Assembly (NCBI GenBank): GCA_024643555.1
Contig: JAHEMQ010000001.1
Coordinates: 39,383-103,382 of the forward strand
Direction of reading: 5' to 3'
DNA length: 64,000 bases
Source of the DNA: Crocinitomicaceae bacterium
Lineage (GTDB): Bacteria; Bacteroidota; Bacteroidia; Flavobacteriales_D; Crocinitomicaceae
Numbering within the stretch: the first letter of the stretch is position 1; each line of letters starts with the position of its first letter. This document shows positions 34,433-44,033 of this stretch, piece after piece. Below the pieces are notes generated by a model that was not told where the DNA came from, did not search any database, and saw nothing but the letters and a program-made list of their open reading frames with translations. Position numbers and translations under genes: made by a program.

Positions 34433-36228
34433 AAGAGAAAGCTAGCTCCTTCCTCGCTTTTTGTGACCATTTTACGCATATTCGCGAACAATTCTCGTCC
34501 AAAGGAAAATGTATCTTCATTGGAAATGTAGGTCGCTTCACGGGAATCCACTTCTTGCTCATTCAAAACGGTAAGTTCCCCTTGGTATGAATCCAAACGA
34601 ATCACGTCACCGGTGCGAATTTTCGAAATCATCCCACCATCTTTTGCTTCGGGCGTTAAGTGAATGGCAGCCGGGACTTTCCCAGAAGCTCCTGACATTC
34701 TACCATCCGTTACTAGCGCCACTTTAAATCCTTTTTTCTGTAATACCGTGAGTGTAGGAGTCAGTTGATGTAATTCTGGCATTCCATTGTGTTTCGGACC
34801 TTGGAAAGGAAGGACAGCAATAAAATCTTTTTCTAATTCTCCGTTCTTAAAGGCCTTGATTAAATCACTCTGTTCGTGAAATACAATGGCAGGAGCTTCG
34901 ATGATGCGTTGGTCATCCGCTACAGCAGCCGTTTTAATGACGGAACGTCCCAAATTACCTTTGAGAATTTTAATTCCACCATCCTTGGAGAATGGGTTAT
35001 CAACCGGACGAATGATCGAGTCATTTAAGCTTTCCTTTGCTCCATCAACCCAAATTAATTGATGGTTTTCAATACGAGGTTCTTGTTTGTAAGCATTTAA
35101 TCCTTTTCCTAGAATGGTATGGACATCTTCATGTAAAATGCCATGATCCAATAAAGTACGAATGACAAAGCCCATTCCTCCAGATGCATGGAAGTGATTT
35201 ACATCCGCTGCGCCATTTGGATACATCCGCGTCAAAAGTGGGACAACATCTGATAAATCAGACATGTCCTCCCAATTGATGATGATTCCTGCTGCGCGCG
35301 CAATGGCAATTAAATGAATCGTGTGGTTGGTTGAACCTCCGGTTGCTAAAAGACCTATGATTCCATTTACAATCACTTTCTCGTCAACAATATTTGCGAT
35401 GGAACGTTCAAATCCATGTTTTGTGTTTTCAGCAGCAACACGAACGGCTTCTTCGTTCAATAAATCCCTTAATTCAGTCCCTGGATTTACAAAACTAGAA
35501 CCAGGTAGTTGCATTCCCATGATTTCCATGAGCATTTGATTGCTATTCGCAGTTCCGTAAAAGGTGCAAGTTCCAGGTGAATGATAGGAATCAGATTCTC
35601 CCTTTAACAATTCTTCACGTCCAATTTTTCCTTCGGCAAAAAGTTGACGAATGCGTCCTTTTTCTTCATTGCTGATGCCGCTTGGCATGGGGCCTCCGGG
35701 AACAAAAACGGTTGGTAGGTGTCCAAAACGCAGTGCTCCCATCATCAGTCCGGGAACAATTTTATCGCAAATACCCAAACACAAAGTGGCATCAAACATA
35801 TTGTGCGACAATCCAATTGCCGTTGACATCGCGATGACATCTCTCGAATACAAGGAAAGTTCCATTCCAGGTTGACCTTGTGTAACTCCGTCGCACATCG
35901 CTGGTACCGCTCCGGCAACCTGTGCTACCGCTTGATGTTTGTTAGCATAGGCACGTAAATTTTTGGGGTAGTCTTCATATACCTTGTGCGCAGACAACAT
36001 GTCGTTATATGCTGTAATGATTCCAATATTTGGTAATTTATTTTGCGCAAGTTCGTTTTTGTCATGCGCGCCACAAGCGGCAAATGCATGTGCTAAGTTT
36101 CCACAACTCATGACTTCTCGCGAAACACCTTCTTGGTGAGCGGATTTCATCTGTTGTAAATAAGTTGCGCGCATCTTATGACTTCGATCGATGATGCGTT
36201 GAGTGATTTCTAAAACTTTTGCATTCAT
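34429..36228 (-). CDS. edd: 6-phosphogluconate dehydratase
   Basis: The 599-residue protein is an IlvD/Edd dehydratase. Edd-specific traits are the length, AYNDMLSAH near residues 74-82, MCDGVTQGQPGMELSLYSRDVIAM and LCLGICDKIVPG, with Cys ligands for the iron-sulphur cluster. It converts 6-phosphogluconate to 2-keto-3-deoxy-6-phosphogluconate, the defining first step of the Entner-Doudoroff pathway. It is the last gene of zwf-pgl-edd, 3 bases after pgl. The aldolase eda that completes the pathway is not in this window. The stop is interlocked with the TerC stop. Confidence 0.93.
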   Translation of the reverse strand: MNAKVLEITQRIIDRSHKMRATYLQQMKSAHQEGVSREVMSCGNLAHAFAACGAHDKNELAQNKLPNIGIITAYNDMLSAHKVYEDYPKNLRAYANKHQAVAQVAGAVPAMCDGVTQGQPGMELSLYSRDVIAMSTAIGLSHNMFDATLCLGICDKIVPGLMMGALRFGHLPTVFVPGGPMPSGISNEEKGRIRQLFAEGKIGREELLKGESDSYHSPGTCTFYGTANSNQMLMEIMGMQLPGSSFVNPGTELRDLLNEEAVRVAAENTKHGFERSIANIVDEKVIVNGIIGLLATGGSTNHTIHLIAIARAAGIIINWEDMSDLSDVVPLLTRMYPNGAADVNHFHASGGMGFVIRTLLDHGILHEDVHTILGKGLNAYKQEPRIENHQLIWVDGAKESLNDSIIRPVDNPFSKDGGIKILKGNLGRSVIKTAAVADDQRIIEAPAIVFHEQSDLIKAFKNGELEKDFIAVLPFQGPKHNGMPELHQLTPTLTVLQKKGFKVALVTDGRMSGASGKVPAAIHLTPEAKDGGMISKIRTGDVIRLDSYQGELTVLNEQEVDSREATYISNEDTFSFGRELFANMRKMVTKSEEGASFLF

Positions 36229-36231
36229 AAT

Positions 36232-36903
36232 TTATGCGTTTTCAGTGTAGTAAATTCCTTCGATGAACGGAATAAAATGGTGTATGGGATATTTTTTGTC
36301 TTGACTTTCAGCTAATACTTCCAGTTTCTTTGCGCCAGTTATCATTAGGAAAATGTGTTTTCCTTGTTGAAGAATTGGACCACAAAAAGTGAGGCGTCGT
36401 GTTGGTTCATTGGGAGCAGTGGTATTTGCCATCAGTTCATTTGAAAACGTGGCTTCTTCCGAACAAACATCACCAGGGAAAAGGGATGCTGTATGACCAT
36501 CATCGCCCATTCCGAGAAGAATCACATCTGTCGTTCTGAAAAGTTCATTTTCGGGCAGTGCCAAAGTCAAATTTTGTTCGTAATCGGACGCATCGAAAAC
36601 CATCGAATGAAACTTGGCCTGAGCCGCTTTTCCAATCATTAGGTTTGTTCGAATTAACTTTTCATTGGAGGCCGCATTTTCTTGGTCCACAAATCGTTCG
36701 TCTACTAATCCAATGTGAACATTCGACCAATCGATATCGAAATTGCTTAATTGTTGATACAGCTGTTTTGGTGTGCTTCCACCGGATAGAAGCATGCTTG
36801 CTTTACCTTTCAATGCCAAGGTTTCACTTAAGATAGCGGCGATGCGTTCTGCTAACGCGAATTCAAGTGCTGTCTTTGTGTCAAATGAAATTAATCTCTC
36901 CAT
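36232..36903 (-). CDS. pgl: 6-phosphogluconolactonase
   Basis: The 223-residue protein is a DevB-type lactonase of the NagB-like fold: MLLSGGSTPKQLYQQL, GLVDERFV, and LLGMGDDGHTASLFPG carry the conserved active-site residues. It hydrolyses 6-phosphogluconolactone to 6-phosphogluconate. The ATG at 36903 lies inside the zwf 3' end (13-base overlap); a TTG at 36918 is the alternative. It sits between zwf and edd, in pathway order. Confidence 0.92.
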   Translation of the reverse strand: MERLISFDTKTALEFALAERIAAILSETLALKGKASMLLSGGSTPKQLYQQLSNFDIDWSNVHIGLVDERFVDQENAASNEKLIRTNLMIGKAAQAKFHSMVFDASDYEQNLTLALPENELFRTTDVILLGMGDDGHTASLFPGDVCSEEATFSNELMANTTAPNEPTRRLTFCGPILQQGKHIFLMITGAKKLEVLAESQDKKYPIHHFIPFIEGIYYTENA

Positions 36904-38381
36904 GACTTCGTAATCCAAGATTCATTTTCATCTAAAATTAAATCGCCAGGCCCCCAAGTTCCCGCTTCGTAGAGAACGTTTGGCATGTTACTGGATTTCC
37001 ATGAGTTTGTAATGGACTCAATGTATGTCCATGCAGCTTGAAGTTCATCTTGTCGCATAAATAACGTTTGATTTCCACGAATGACATCAATAATCAATCG
37101 TTCGTAGGCGTCCGGAAAACGTTCTTTAAACGAATCGATGTAATCCAATTTCAAGGCAATGGGTTTGTAACGATAACCACCTGGACCAGGGATTTTCGTC
37201 ATTTGAATCAATTCAATGCGCTCCTCAGGTTGCAGACGAATAATGAGTTTATTATTGTTCAGTTTTTCTTTGGATGGGAAAATGTTGTGGCGCACTTCCT
37301 TGAAGTTGATCACGATTTCCGAATAACGTTTGATCATTCGTTTTCCGGTGCGCAAATAAAAAGGAACGTTTTTCCATCTCCAGTTATCGACATAGGCCTT
37401 CATGGCAACAAACGTTTCCGTTTTGGATTCGTATTTTTCAATATCCTCCAAATATGAATTCACTTGCTCACCATTGATTTTTCCTCGCGTATACTGTCCT
37501 TTTACAGTGTCGGTTTGTACGCTTTTTTTCGTCAGAGGACGCAGTGCACGAAGGACTTTTAATTTTTCATTTCGAACTTCATTGGCCTCTAGTGATACAG
37601 GTGGCTCCATCGCTACTAAACAAAGTAATTGAAGTAAATGGTTTTGAACCATGTCTAACAAGGCCCCAGAATTATCGTAATAAGAGGCTCTTTTTTCTAC
37701 TCCTAAACTTTCGGCAACTGTAATTTGAATGCTATCAATATTCTCTGAATTCCAAGCACGTTCAAATAAGTTGTTTGCAAAACGAAGGACCATTAAATTT
37801 TGCACCGTCTCTTTTCCTAGGTAATGATCAATGCGGTAAATTTGATGTTCGTCAAATGCCTGAGTAATTTCGTCATTAATGGCATTGGAGGATTCCAAAC
37901 TATATCCCAAGGGTTTTTCGATGACCACCTTACTGGTTGCATTTACCAAGTCGCAAGCTTTTAAAGTTCTTGCAATTGGTCCAAAAGCAGAGGATGGGGT
38001 AGAGAAGTAGTAAATATTTTGATAGGATGGGAATTGCTTAATGTAGGTCGATAATTCTAAATAATCTTCCATCGTAGCATCCGCTACTTTAATTAATTTG
38101 ATTTTTTTGATGAATTTTTCAATTTCACTTCGATGGTATCGGTGATGATCGCTCGACTCCAAAAAAGGAATTAACTTCTCAAAGAACTCTTTTTCATCTG
38201 GATCCTTTCGCGTGATTCCAACAATGTTATAGTCTATATTTAATTGTCCGTCAAGGTCTCTATGAAACAGTGCTGGATAGATTTTTCGAATGGCTAAATC
38301 GCCATCTCCACCGAAGACCACAATATTAAACGATTGAAAACGTTCTGTACTGTAATTGGTTTTTTTGTTGTTTGCATTCAT
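36891..38381 (-). CDS. zwf: Glucose-6-phosphate 1-dehydrogenase
   Basis: The 496-residue protein has the NADP-binding FGGDGDLAIRK at 23-33 (typical GASGDL reads GGDGDL here), EKPLGY at 155-160 and the substrate/catalytic RIDHYLGKE with D185 and H186. It oxidises glucose 6-phosphate to the lactone with NADP, feeding both the pentose phosphate and Entner-Doudoroff routes. The ATG at 38381 is chosen because the in-frame TTG nine codons upstream is the end of the promoter box. It heads zwf-pgl-edd. Confidence 0.95.
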   Translation of the reverse strand: MNANNKKTNYSTERFQSFNIVVFGGDGDLAIRKIYPALFHRDLDGQLNIDYNIVGITRKDPDEKEFFEKLIPFLESSDHHRYHRSEIEKFIKKIKLIKVADATMEDYLELSTYIKQFPSYQNIYYFSTPSSAFGPIARTLKACDLVNATSKVVIEKPLGYSLESSNAINDEITQAFDEHQIYRIDHYLGKETVQNLMVLRFANNLFERAWNSENIDSIQITVAESLGVEKRASYYDNSGALLDMVQNHLLQLLCLVAMEPPVSLEANEVRNEKLKVLRALRPLTKKSVQTDTVKGQYTRGKINGEQVNSYLEDIEKYESKTETFVAMKAYVDNWRWKNVPFYLRTGKRMIKRYSEIVINFKEVRHNIFPSKEKLNNNKLIIRLQPEERIELIQMTKIPGPGGYRYKPIALKLDYIDSFKERFPDAYERLIIDVIRGNQTLFMRQDELQAAWTYIESITNSWKSSNMPNVLYEAGTWGPGDLILDENESWITKSWRD

Positions 38382-38405
38382 TCTTAGAACAGCATTAGTT
38401 TGTGT

Positions 38406-38413
38406 CAAAATTA
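38406..38413 (-). promoter_or_regulatory. -7 promoter box for zwf-pgl-edd
   Basis: The minus strand reads TAATTTTG (exact TAnnTTTG), with TTG at 38436-38434 separated by 20 bases as a -33 element. It ends 24 bases before the zwf ATG, and its last bases form an in-frame TTG. Confidence 0.65.
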
Positions 38414-38488
38414 CACTAAGTAAACGAAAAGCGCAATAATTTTACTTAAATTTAGCAACTATTTAATGTTTATAACGTCTTTTAGCCG

Positions 38489-41254
38489 ATGATGATTAAA
38501 ACAAGTTTTCTATTGGTGCTTTTTACTTTGACTTGCAAGGTAAATTGGGCGCAAAATTACGTATTTGGACAATTGACAGGGTCTCCAAATATGATTACAA
38601 CTGGTTGGAACTTAACAGGTAATGCACACATTGGAGATACGCCAGGTGATGTGGATGCATTTAATAATGAAATGCTTTTAACCAACAATTCAACAACACA
38701 ATCTGGGGGAGTATTTTACAACACACCCATCAATTTAACTGCTTGTCAAAAATGGACGGTTGAATTCGAATACCGCATATGGGGAGGGAACGCCGCAGAT
38801 GGATTGGCTTTCTGTTTCATTGATGTCCCACCGGCTGGATTTGTATTGGGTGGTGGAATTGGCATTCCGGGAACGGCAAATGGATTGAAAATTGTCATCG
38901 ACACCTATGATAATTGTAGTCAAGGAGGAACGAATCCCGAAATTCAAATTTTCAATGGAATTGGATACAATGAGTGTCTGCCCGCAACACCTAAAATTCA
39001 AAATGCAGGAGGATCCTTAAGTTACCTTCGTAATACGAATTATCAACCTGTGAAAATCACCTACAACAATGGACTGGTAACAGTTTGGGTGAATAATGTA
39101 CAATTGCTTCAAGCCAATTCACCGGTGAACTTTACAGGTTATGTTGGATTTACAGCTAGTACAGGTGCATTGTATGATTTACATTCCATTCGCAACGTGA
39201 TTATCTATACCAATCAAGCTACGTCCAATGCAGGTGTGGATGTGAATACTTGTTCCAATGATGGTGTGGTGATTGGTGCTGCGCCAAGTGCGTTGAATGT
39301 ATATTCTTGGTCTCCGGCTGTTGGACTTTCTTCAACAACGGTTGGAAATCCAACGGTGACTCTACCAAATACAACTGGAGCTCCGATTACTCAAACGTAT
39401 ACAGTGACGACTTCCTTGGCTTCCAACCCAGGACTTTGTCCGACGACTGATCAAATTGTGGTGACTGTTTTCCCTGAATTCACAAGTACGGTTTCTCAAA
39501 CTTTGTGCAATGGCGGACCTTACATGTTCAATGGTCAAGCGCTGACACAATCTGGAACCTATTACGATACCTTAAGTACAGTTCATAGTTGTGATTCCAT
39601 CGTTACCCTCAATTTAACGATTGGGAATGCGCAAGCGAATGCCGGTCCAGATGTATTTATCTGTTCGGATGATGTCGGAAATCTAGGGGTAAATCCAGTT
39701 ACTGGTTACAATTATTCATGGTCACCAGTGACGAATCTATCTTCATCCTCCATTGCCAATCCAACAGTATCTGCTAGTAACACAAGTGGTGTACCCATTG
39801 TTCAAACCTATACCTTGTCCACTAGCTCGGCTTCCAATCCAGGACTCTGTCCTTCTTCAGATCAAGTTCAAGTGACGATTTATCCAAAGTTTGTTATAAA
39901 TATTACGGATACACTGTGTAATGGCGGTCCGTATACCTTTAATGGCCAGTCGATTACGCAATCTGGTATATATGTGGATACGCTGACTAGTATGCACAGT
40001 TGTGATTCGATTGTCAATTTGAACATTGTTATTTCCACCGAGCCGGTCTTTTCACTTTCTGATACAACAATGTGTATTGGCAATCCATTAACACTGGCTC
40101 CTCAGGGTGTTGGAGGGATCTATTCGTATACATGGACACCCCAAATGGCATTGCCAACAAGTACTGGATCCATGACCTGGAATCCATTAGTGTCGAATGA
40201 GTTTTTCCTGTTGGCAACGAATAATTATGGTTGTACACATTTAGATTCCCTAGATTTAGTGATAAATCCTTTGCCTGTGATGGGATTAATCGCTTCGTCG
40301 CAAGCATTGTGTCCGAATGAATCCTTAACCTTGACGGCTTCAGGGGCGGCCAACTATACGTGGAGTGGACCAGGTGTTTCAAACATTTCCACAAATGTTC
40401 AAACGATTATTCCAACCGGATCAGGCGTGTTCAATGTCGTTGGTTATACTGCTCAAGGTTGTGTGGATTCCATTCAGACTAATTTTACATTGTATCCAAA
40501 ACCAGTATTAACAATTACTCAAGATCAAGATATTTGTGATGGACAAATGGCATCGATTACAGTAAGCGGTGCTCCAACTTATGTCTGGAATCCTTCCACT
40601 TTAAATGGTGCTCAAGTTTATGTCAGTCCGGTAGCGACTACCAATTATTCGGTCATTGGATTCAATCAATTTAACTGTTCCGATACGGTTTCGACGAATG
40701 TGATTGTTCACCCGAATCCAATCGCCATGATTGGTGCTGAACCTTATTTATTAACCAGTGATTCGCCCATCGTCTCCTTTACCAATTTATCGAGTGGTCA
40801 ATTGACTTCCACTTGGAATTTTGATGACGGAACCATTATCGAACAATCGAACACCAATTTCGATTACCAATATCCATATGAAGAAGGAGACTACATGGTA
40901 CAATTAGTCGTTGAGAGTCAATACGGTTGCCTGGATTCTACAACACAATTGATTCAAGTAAAAGGAGATGTTTTATACTATGTTCCAAATGCATTTACAC
41001 CAGATGGTGACGAACATAATAACATGTTTAATCCCATTTTTACTTCTGGTTTTGATCCTTTAAGTTATCAATTTGATGTGTATGACCGATGGGGAGAACT
41101 CATTTTTTCTTCTCAAAATCCGCAAATAGGTTGGGATGGATATCTGAATTTTGTGAAATGCCAAGAAGGAATGTACGCTTATAACATCCGATTTACTGTA
41201 AGCAAAACTGGAGAATATAAATCCATTACCGGACACGTAAACCTGCTAAAATGA
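38489..41254 (+). CDS. T9SS type B surface protein with L-type lectin domain and tandem repeats
   Basis: A signal peptide (to about residue 21, VNWAQ) is followed by an L-type lectin domain at about 22-245 (DGLAFCFIDVP, VIDTYDNCSQGG, ITYNNGLVTVWVNN). Residues about 245-520 hold two tandem copies of a roughly 135-residue unit, each ending in a CNGGPYxFNGQ ... HSCDSIV segment. PKD/Ig-like beta domains follow, then a C-terminal type B sorting domain from about residue 830 (YVPNAFTPDGDEHNN, DRWGELIF, GWDGYLNF, EGMYAYNIRF). Type B domains direct proteins through the T9SS; many such proteins are adhesins. The second large surface gene begins 4 bases after the stop. Confidence 0.88.
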   Translation: MMIKTSFLLVLFTLTCKVNWAQNYVFGQLTGSPNMITTGWNLTGNAHIGDTPGDVDAFNNEMLLTNNSTTQSGGVFYNTPINLTACQKWTVEFEYRIWGGNAADGLAFCFIDVPPAGFVLGGGIGIPGTANGLKIVIDTYDNCSQGGTNPEIQIFNGIGYNECLPATPKIQNAGGSLSYLRNTNYQPVKITYNNGLVTVWVNNVQLLQANSPVNFTGYVGFTASTGALYDLHSIRNVIIYTNQATSNAGVDVNTCSNDGVVIGAAPSALNVYSWSPAVGLSSTTVGNPTVTLPNTTGAPITQTYTVTTSLASNPGLCPTTDQIVVTVFPEFTSTVSQTLCNGGPYMFNGQALTQSGTYYDTLSTVHSCDSIVTLNLTIGNAQANAGPDVFICSDDVGNLGVNPVTGYNYSWSPVTNLSSSSIANPTVSASNTSGVPIVQTYTLSTSSASNPGLCPSSDQVQVTIYPKFVINITDTLCNGGPYTFNGQSITQSGIYVDTLTSMHSCDSIVNLNIVISTEPVFSLSDTTMCIGNPLTLAPQGVGGIYSYTWTPQMALPTSTGSMTWNPLVSNEFFLLATNNYGCTHLDSLDLVINPLPVMGLIASSQALCPNESLTLTASGAANYTWSGPGVSNISTNVQTIIPTGSGVFNVVGYTAQGCVDSIQTNFTLYPKPVLTITQDQDICDGQMASITVSGAPTYVWNPSTLNGAQVYVSPVATTNYSVIGFNQFNCSDTVSTNVIVHPNPIAMIGAEPYLLTSDSPIVSFTNLSSGQLTSTWNFDDGTIIEQSNTNFDYQYPYEEGDYMVQLVVESQYGCLDSTTQLIQVKGDVLYYVPNAFTPDGDEHNNMFNPIFTSGFDPLSYQFDVYDRWGELIFSSQNPQIGWDGYLNFVKCQEGMYAYNIRFTVSKTGEYKSITGHVNLLK
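39222..40035 (+). repeat. Two tandem copies of a ~410-base unit inside the lectin surface protein gene
   Basis: Copies run at about 39222-39630 and 39639-40035. At protein level both contain a CSxD motif, YSWSP, SNPGLCP, TLCNGGPYxFNGQ and HSCDSIV in the same order and spacing. DNA similarity is clear but imperfect, so the duplication is not very recent. Confidence 0.75.
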
Positions 41255-41258
41255 TTTT

Positions 41259-44033
41259 ATGCAAAGAAGATTAGTAAACCTTTTTTCGTTTCCAATTCTT
41301 CTACTAGCGCTTTTTTTAGCACTTTCATTTCAATATTCCGCTCAAACTATCTCTGGAATCGTCAATTCGTATGCGGCGGTAACAGCCGTAACAACGAATA
41401 CAGCTACCGTAAATGCCATTGGTCCTTTTCAGGTGGGGGACAAGGTATTGATCATTCAAATGAAGGGAGCGACCATTACAGCCACGAACACAGCGGCTTT
41501 TGGTACCATTACATCCCTCGGGAATGCTGGAAATTTTGAGTTTACAACGATTGCCTCGATTAGTGGTAACACCATTACGTTTTCGAGTAATTTATGTAAA
41601 ACCTATACACCTTCGGGAAAAGTTCAGTTGGTGCGTGTTCCCGTATTTACATCCGTAACAATTATTGGAACCGTGACGGCGCAACCATGGAATGGAACGA
41701 CAGGAGGGATTGTAGCGATAGAAGCTACGAATAGCATTACCTTCAATGCAAATATCAATGTTGCTGGACAAGGATTTCTAGGTGGGGCTGTATTCTCAGG
41801 TTGGTTTGCTTGCGGAGATGGAAATTATGCCAATCAAAATGCTGGAAAAAAAGGCGAAGGCATTGCGATTCCACCCGTAACCATGGATTCCAATCGTGCT
41901 CCTTTGGCAAATGGAGGTGGAGGATCGAATACAGGAAATCCGGGTGCCGGAGGTGGAGCGAATGGTGGTGTTGGAGGTCGGGGTGGAAATGAATTTTATG
42001 GATCGTGTCAACTGAATTTCTCCTATGGATTAGGTGGGTATGCACCAAGTTATTCTTCTTACAAAGCTTATTTAGGTGGTGGCGGAGGTGGTGGATATAA
42101 AGACAATGGATTAAATGCAACCGCTGGATCTAATGGTGGTGGAATGGTATTTCTTAATTCGCCTACGATAAATGGGAATAATTTCATGGTGGATGCCCGT
42201 GGTTCCAATGTCATTGGCAACACAGATTCTGAAGGAGCAGGCGCAGGAGGAGCAGGTGGATGTATCTATTATCTGTGTACAAACACAACATCAGCACTTA
42301 CTTTAGATTTACGCGGCGGAAATGGCGGTAATATTTTTAGCACACTTTGGTCTTCTGCTTGTCACGGACCGGGTGGAGGCGGTGGTGGTGGAGCTGTTTG
42401 TTACCTTCAAGCAGCGATTCCTGCAAACGTTACGAATTTATTAGCTGGAGGCACACCGGGAACAGTCTTACATACGGGTCCAGCATGTGCTGGGACTTCA
42501 CATGGCGCAACCGCTGGCGCTGCAGGGATTCAATTATTTAACTATCCGGCACCTGCTGCACCAAATCTTCCAAATCTTGGACCAAACATCTCCATTTGTC
42601 AAGGTCAAACGGTAAGTCTGCAATTAACGCAAGTCTTTGCATCCTATTCATGGAGCAACGGACAAACAAGTTCTACGATTAACATCAATACGCCAGGGAT
42701 TTATTGGGTAGATGTCCCAAGCGGCTGTTCCATTGCACGCGATTCCATTGTGGTGGGACTCAGTGTTTTTCCGTTTGATGTAGGTCCGGATCAAGTCATT
42801 TGTCAAGGAGATTCCATTTTAATTTCTGGGAATGGTGCTTTTTCCTCCATTACTTGGAATAATGGATTAAATACCTCTTCGATTGTTGCGTCAAGTCCAG
42901 GCATTTACTCGGCAGTTGCAACAAATGTCAATGGTTGCACACAAACGGATTCGATGATCATCAGTCAATTGCCAAGCATATTCTCCGTTCTTGTCGATTC
43001 TGTTTGTAGTGGAAGTTCTTATAATTTTAATGGACAATTGCTATTACAAGCCGGGACATACACGGATACCTTGCAATCCATTCTTGGTTGTGATTCCATT
43101 GTGAGTTTGAACCTCTCTTTGGTAACAATTCCCTCTTCCACGACGAATGCGGAGATTTGCTTTGGTTCAACTTATTCTTTTAATGGCTTAAGCGTTACGC
43201 AAGCAGGAACGTATTCGGTTCAGCTCACAAGTCAATTTGGTTGCGATTCCACGGCTATTTTGAATTTAATTGTTCATCCTTTACCTGTTATCAATGTTCA
43301 AGACACCCTTGTTTGTGAAAACACCTTATTGACCTTAACGGCGACGGGTGCACTGAGTTATGTTTGGGATGTTCCTCAAAATTCCAATGGTTCGATTACC
43401 GTTTCACCTGCACAAACGAGTACGTATCACGTTTATGGGATTGATCAATTTTCTTGTGTTTCTGCAAGTGTTCCATTAACAGTCTTTGTAGATCCAACTC
43501 CAAATCCAAGTTTTTACATCGATCCAGACCAAGTGGATATTGACAATCCCACGATTACCATATACAATACTACAACTGGAAACAATCAAAGCACTTGGAA
43601 TATTTTAGGAACAAGTTTCATCTACAATCAAAGTTCATTTCCATTTCAATTGCCTTATCAAGAAGGTACCTATTCCATTCAATTAATCAGTGAAACAGCC
43701 ATCGGATGTGCAGATTCACTTAGTTTGACGGCCACGGTTCGCGACAATGTGGCGCTTTACGTACCGAATACCTTTACGCCTGATGCCGAAGAATTTAACA
43801 CCGTTTTCTTGCCGATATTTTCGACAGGATTTATTCCAAAAAACTATCAGTTGGAGATTTTTAATCGTTGGGGTGAAGAGGTGTTTCAGTCAGGTAATCA
43901 CCTTATAGGTTGGGATGGGAGGTTCCAATTCGTTTTATGTCCGGACGGTACCTATTCTTATCAAATTAGCTATCAACGAAAAGATGGTGAGGCTCCAATC
44001 ATTGTTTCAGGTCATGTCAATTTGTTGCATTAA
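41259..44033 (+). CDS. T9SS type B surface protein with glycine-rich region
   Basis: The 924-residue protein has a signal peptide (to about residue 29), a beta-rich N-terminal domain, then a glycine-rich region at about residues 220-390 with runs such as GGGGSNTGNPGAGGGANGG, GGGGGGGY, GAGAGGAGG and GPGGGGGGGAV. Ig/PKD-like domains follow, including two repeats with CxGxxYxFNG ... GCDSI like those in the upstream protein. A type B sorting domain closes it (YVPNTFTPDAEEFN near 834, NRWGEEVF, GWDGRFQF). The glycine runs could form polyglycine-II-type bundles, an inference only. The gene follows its neighbour after 4 bases and its 3' end overlaps acpH by 17 bases. Confidence 0.87.
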   Translation: MQRRLVNLFSFPILLLALFLALSFQYSAQTISGIVNSYAAVTAVTTNTATVNAIGPFQVGDKVLIIQMKGATITATNTAAFGTITSLGNAGNFEFTTIASISGNTITFSSNLCKTYTPSGKVQLVRVPVFTSVTIIGTVTAQPWNGTTGGIVAIEATNSITFNANINVAGQGFLGGAVFSGWFACGDGNYANQNAGKKGEGIAIPPVTMDSNRAPLANGGGGSNTGNPGAGGGANGGVGGRGGNEFYGSCQLNFSYGLGGYAPSYSSYKAYLGGGGGGGYKDNGLNATAGSNGGGMVFLNSPTINGNNFMVDARGSNVIGNTDSEGAGAGGAGGCIYYLCTNTTSALTLDLRGGNGGNIFSTLWSSACHGPGGGGGGGAVCYLQAAIPANVTNLLAGGTPGTVLHTGPACAGTSHGATAGAAGIQLFNYPAPAAPNLPNLGPNISICQGQTVSLQLTQVFASYSWSNGQTSSTININTPGIYWVDVPSGCSIARDSIVVGLSVFPFDVGPDQVICQGDSILISGNGAFSSITWNNGLNTSSIVASSPGIYSAVATNVNGCTQTDSMIISQLPSIFSVLVDSVCSGSSYNFNGQLLLQAGTYTDTLQSILGCDSIVSLNLSLVTIPSSTTNAEICFGSTYSFNGLSVTQAGTYSVQLTSQFGCDSTAILNLIVHPLPVINVQDTLVCENTLLTLTATGALSYVWDVPQNSNGSITVSPAQTSTYHVYGIDQFSCVSASVPLTVFVDPTPNPSFYIDPDQVDIDNPTITIYNTTTGNNQSTWNILGTSFIYNQSSFPFQLPYQEGTYSIQLISETAIGCADSLSLTATVRDNVALYVPNTFTPDAEEFNTVFLPIFSTGFIPKNYQLEIFNRWGEEVFQSGNHLIGWDGRFQFVLCPDGTYSYQISYQRKDGEAPIIVSGHVNLLH

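Noticed and set aside
41755-42120. His/Ser-rich minus-strand and Trp/Arg-rich plus-strand frames within the glycine-rich region
   Set aside because: They arise from GGT/GGA-rich codons of the real surface-protein gene read in the wrong frames.
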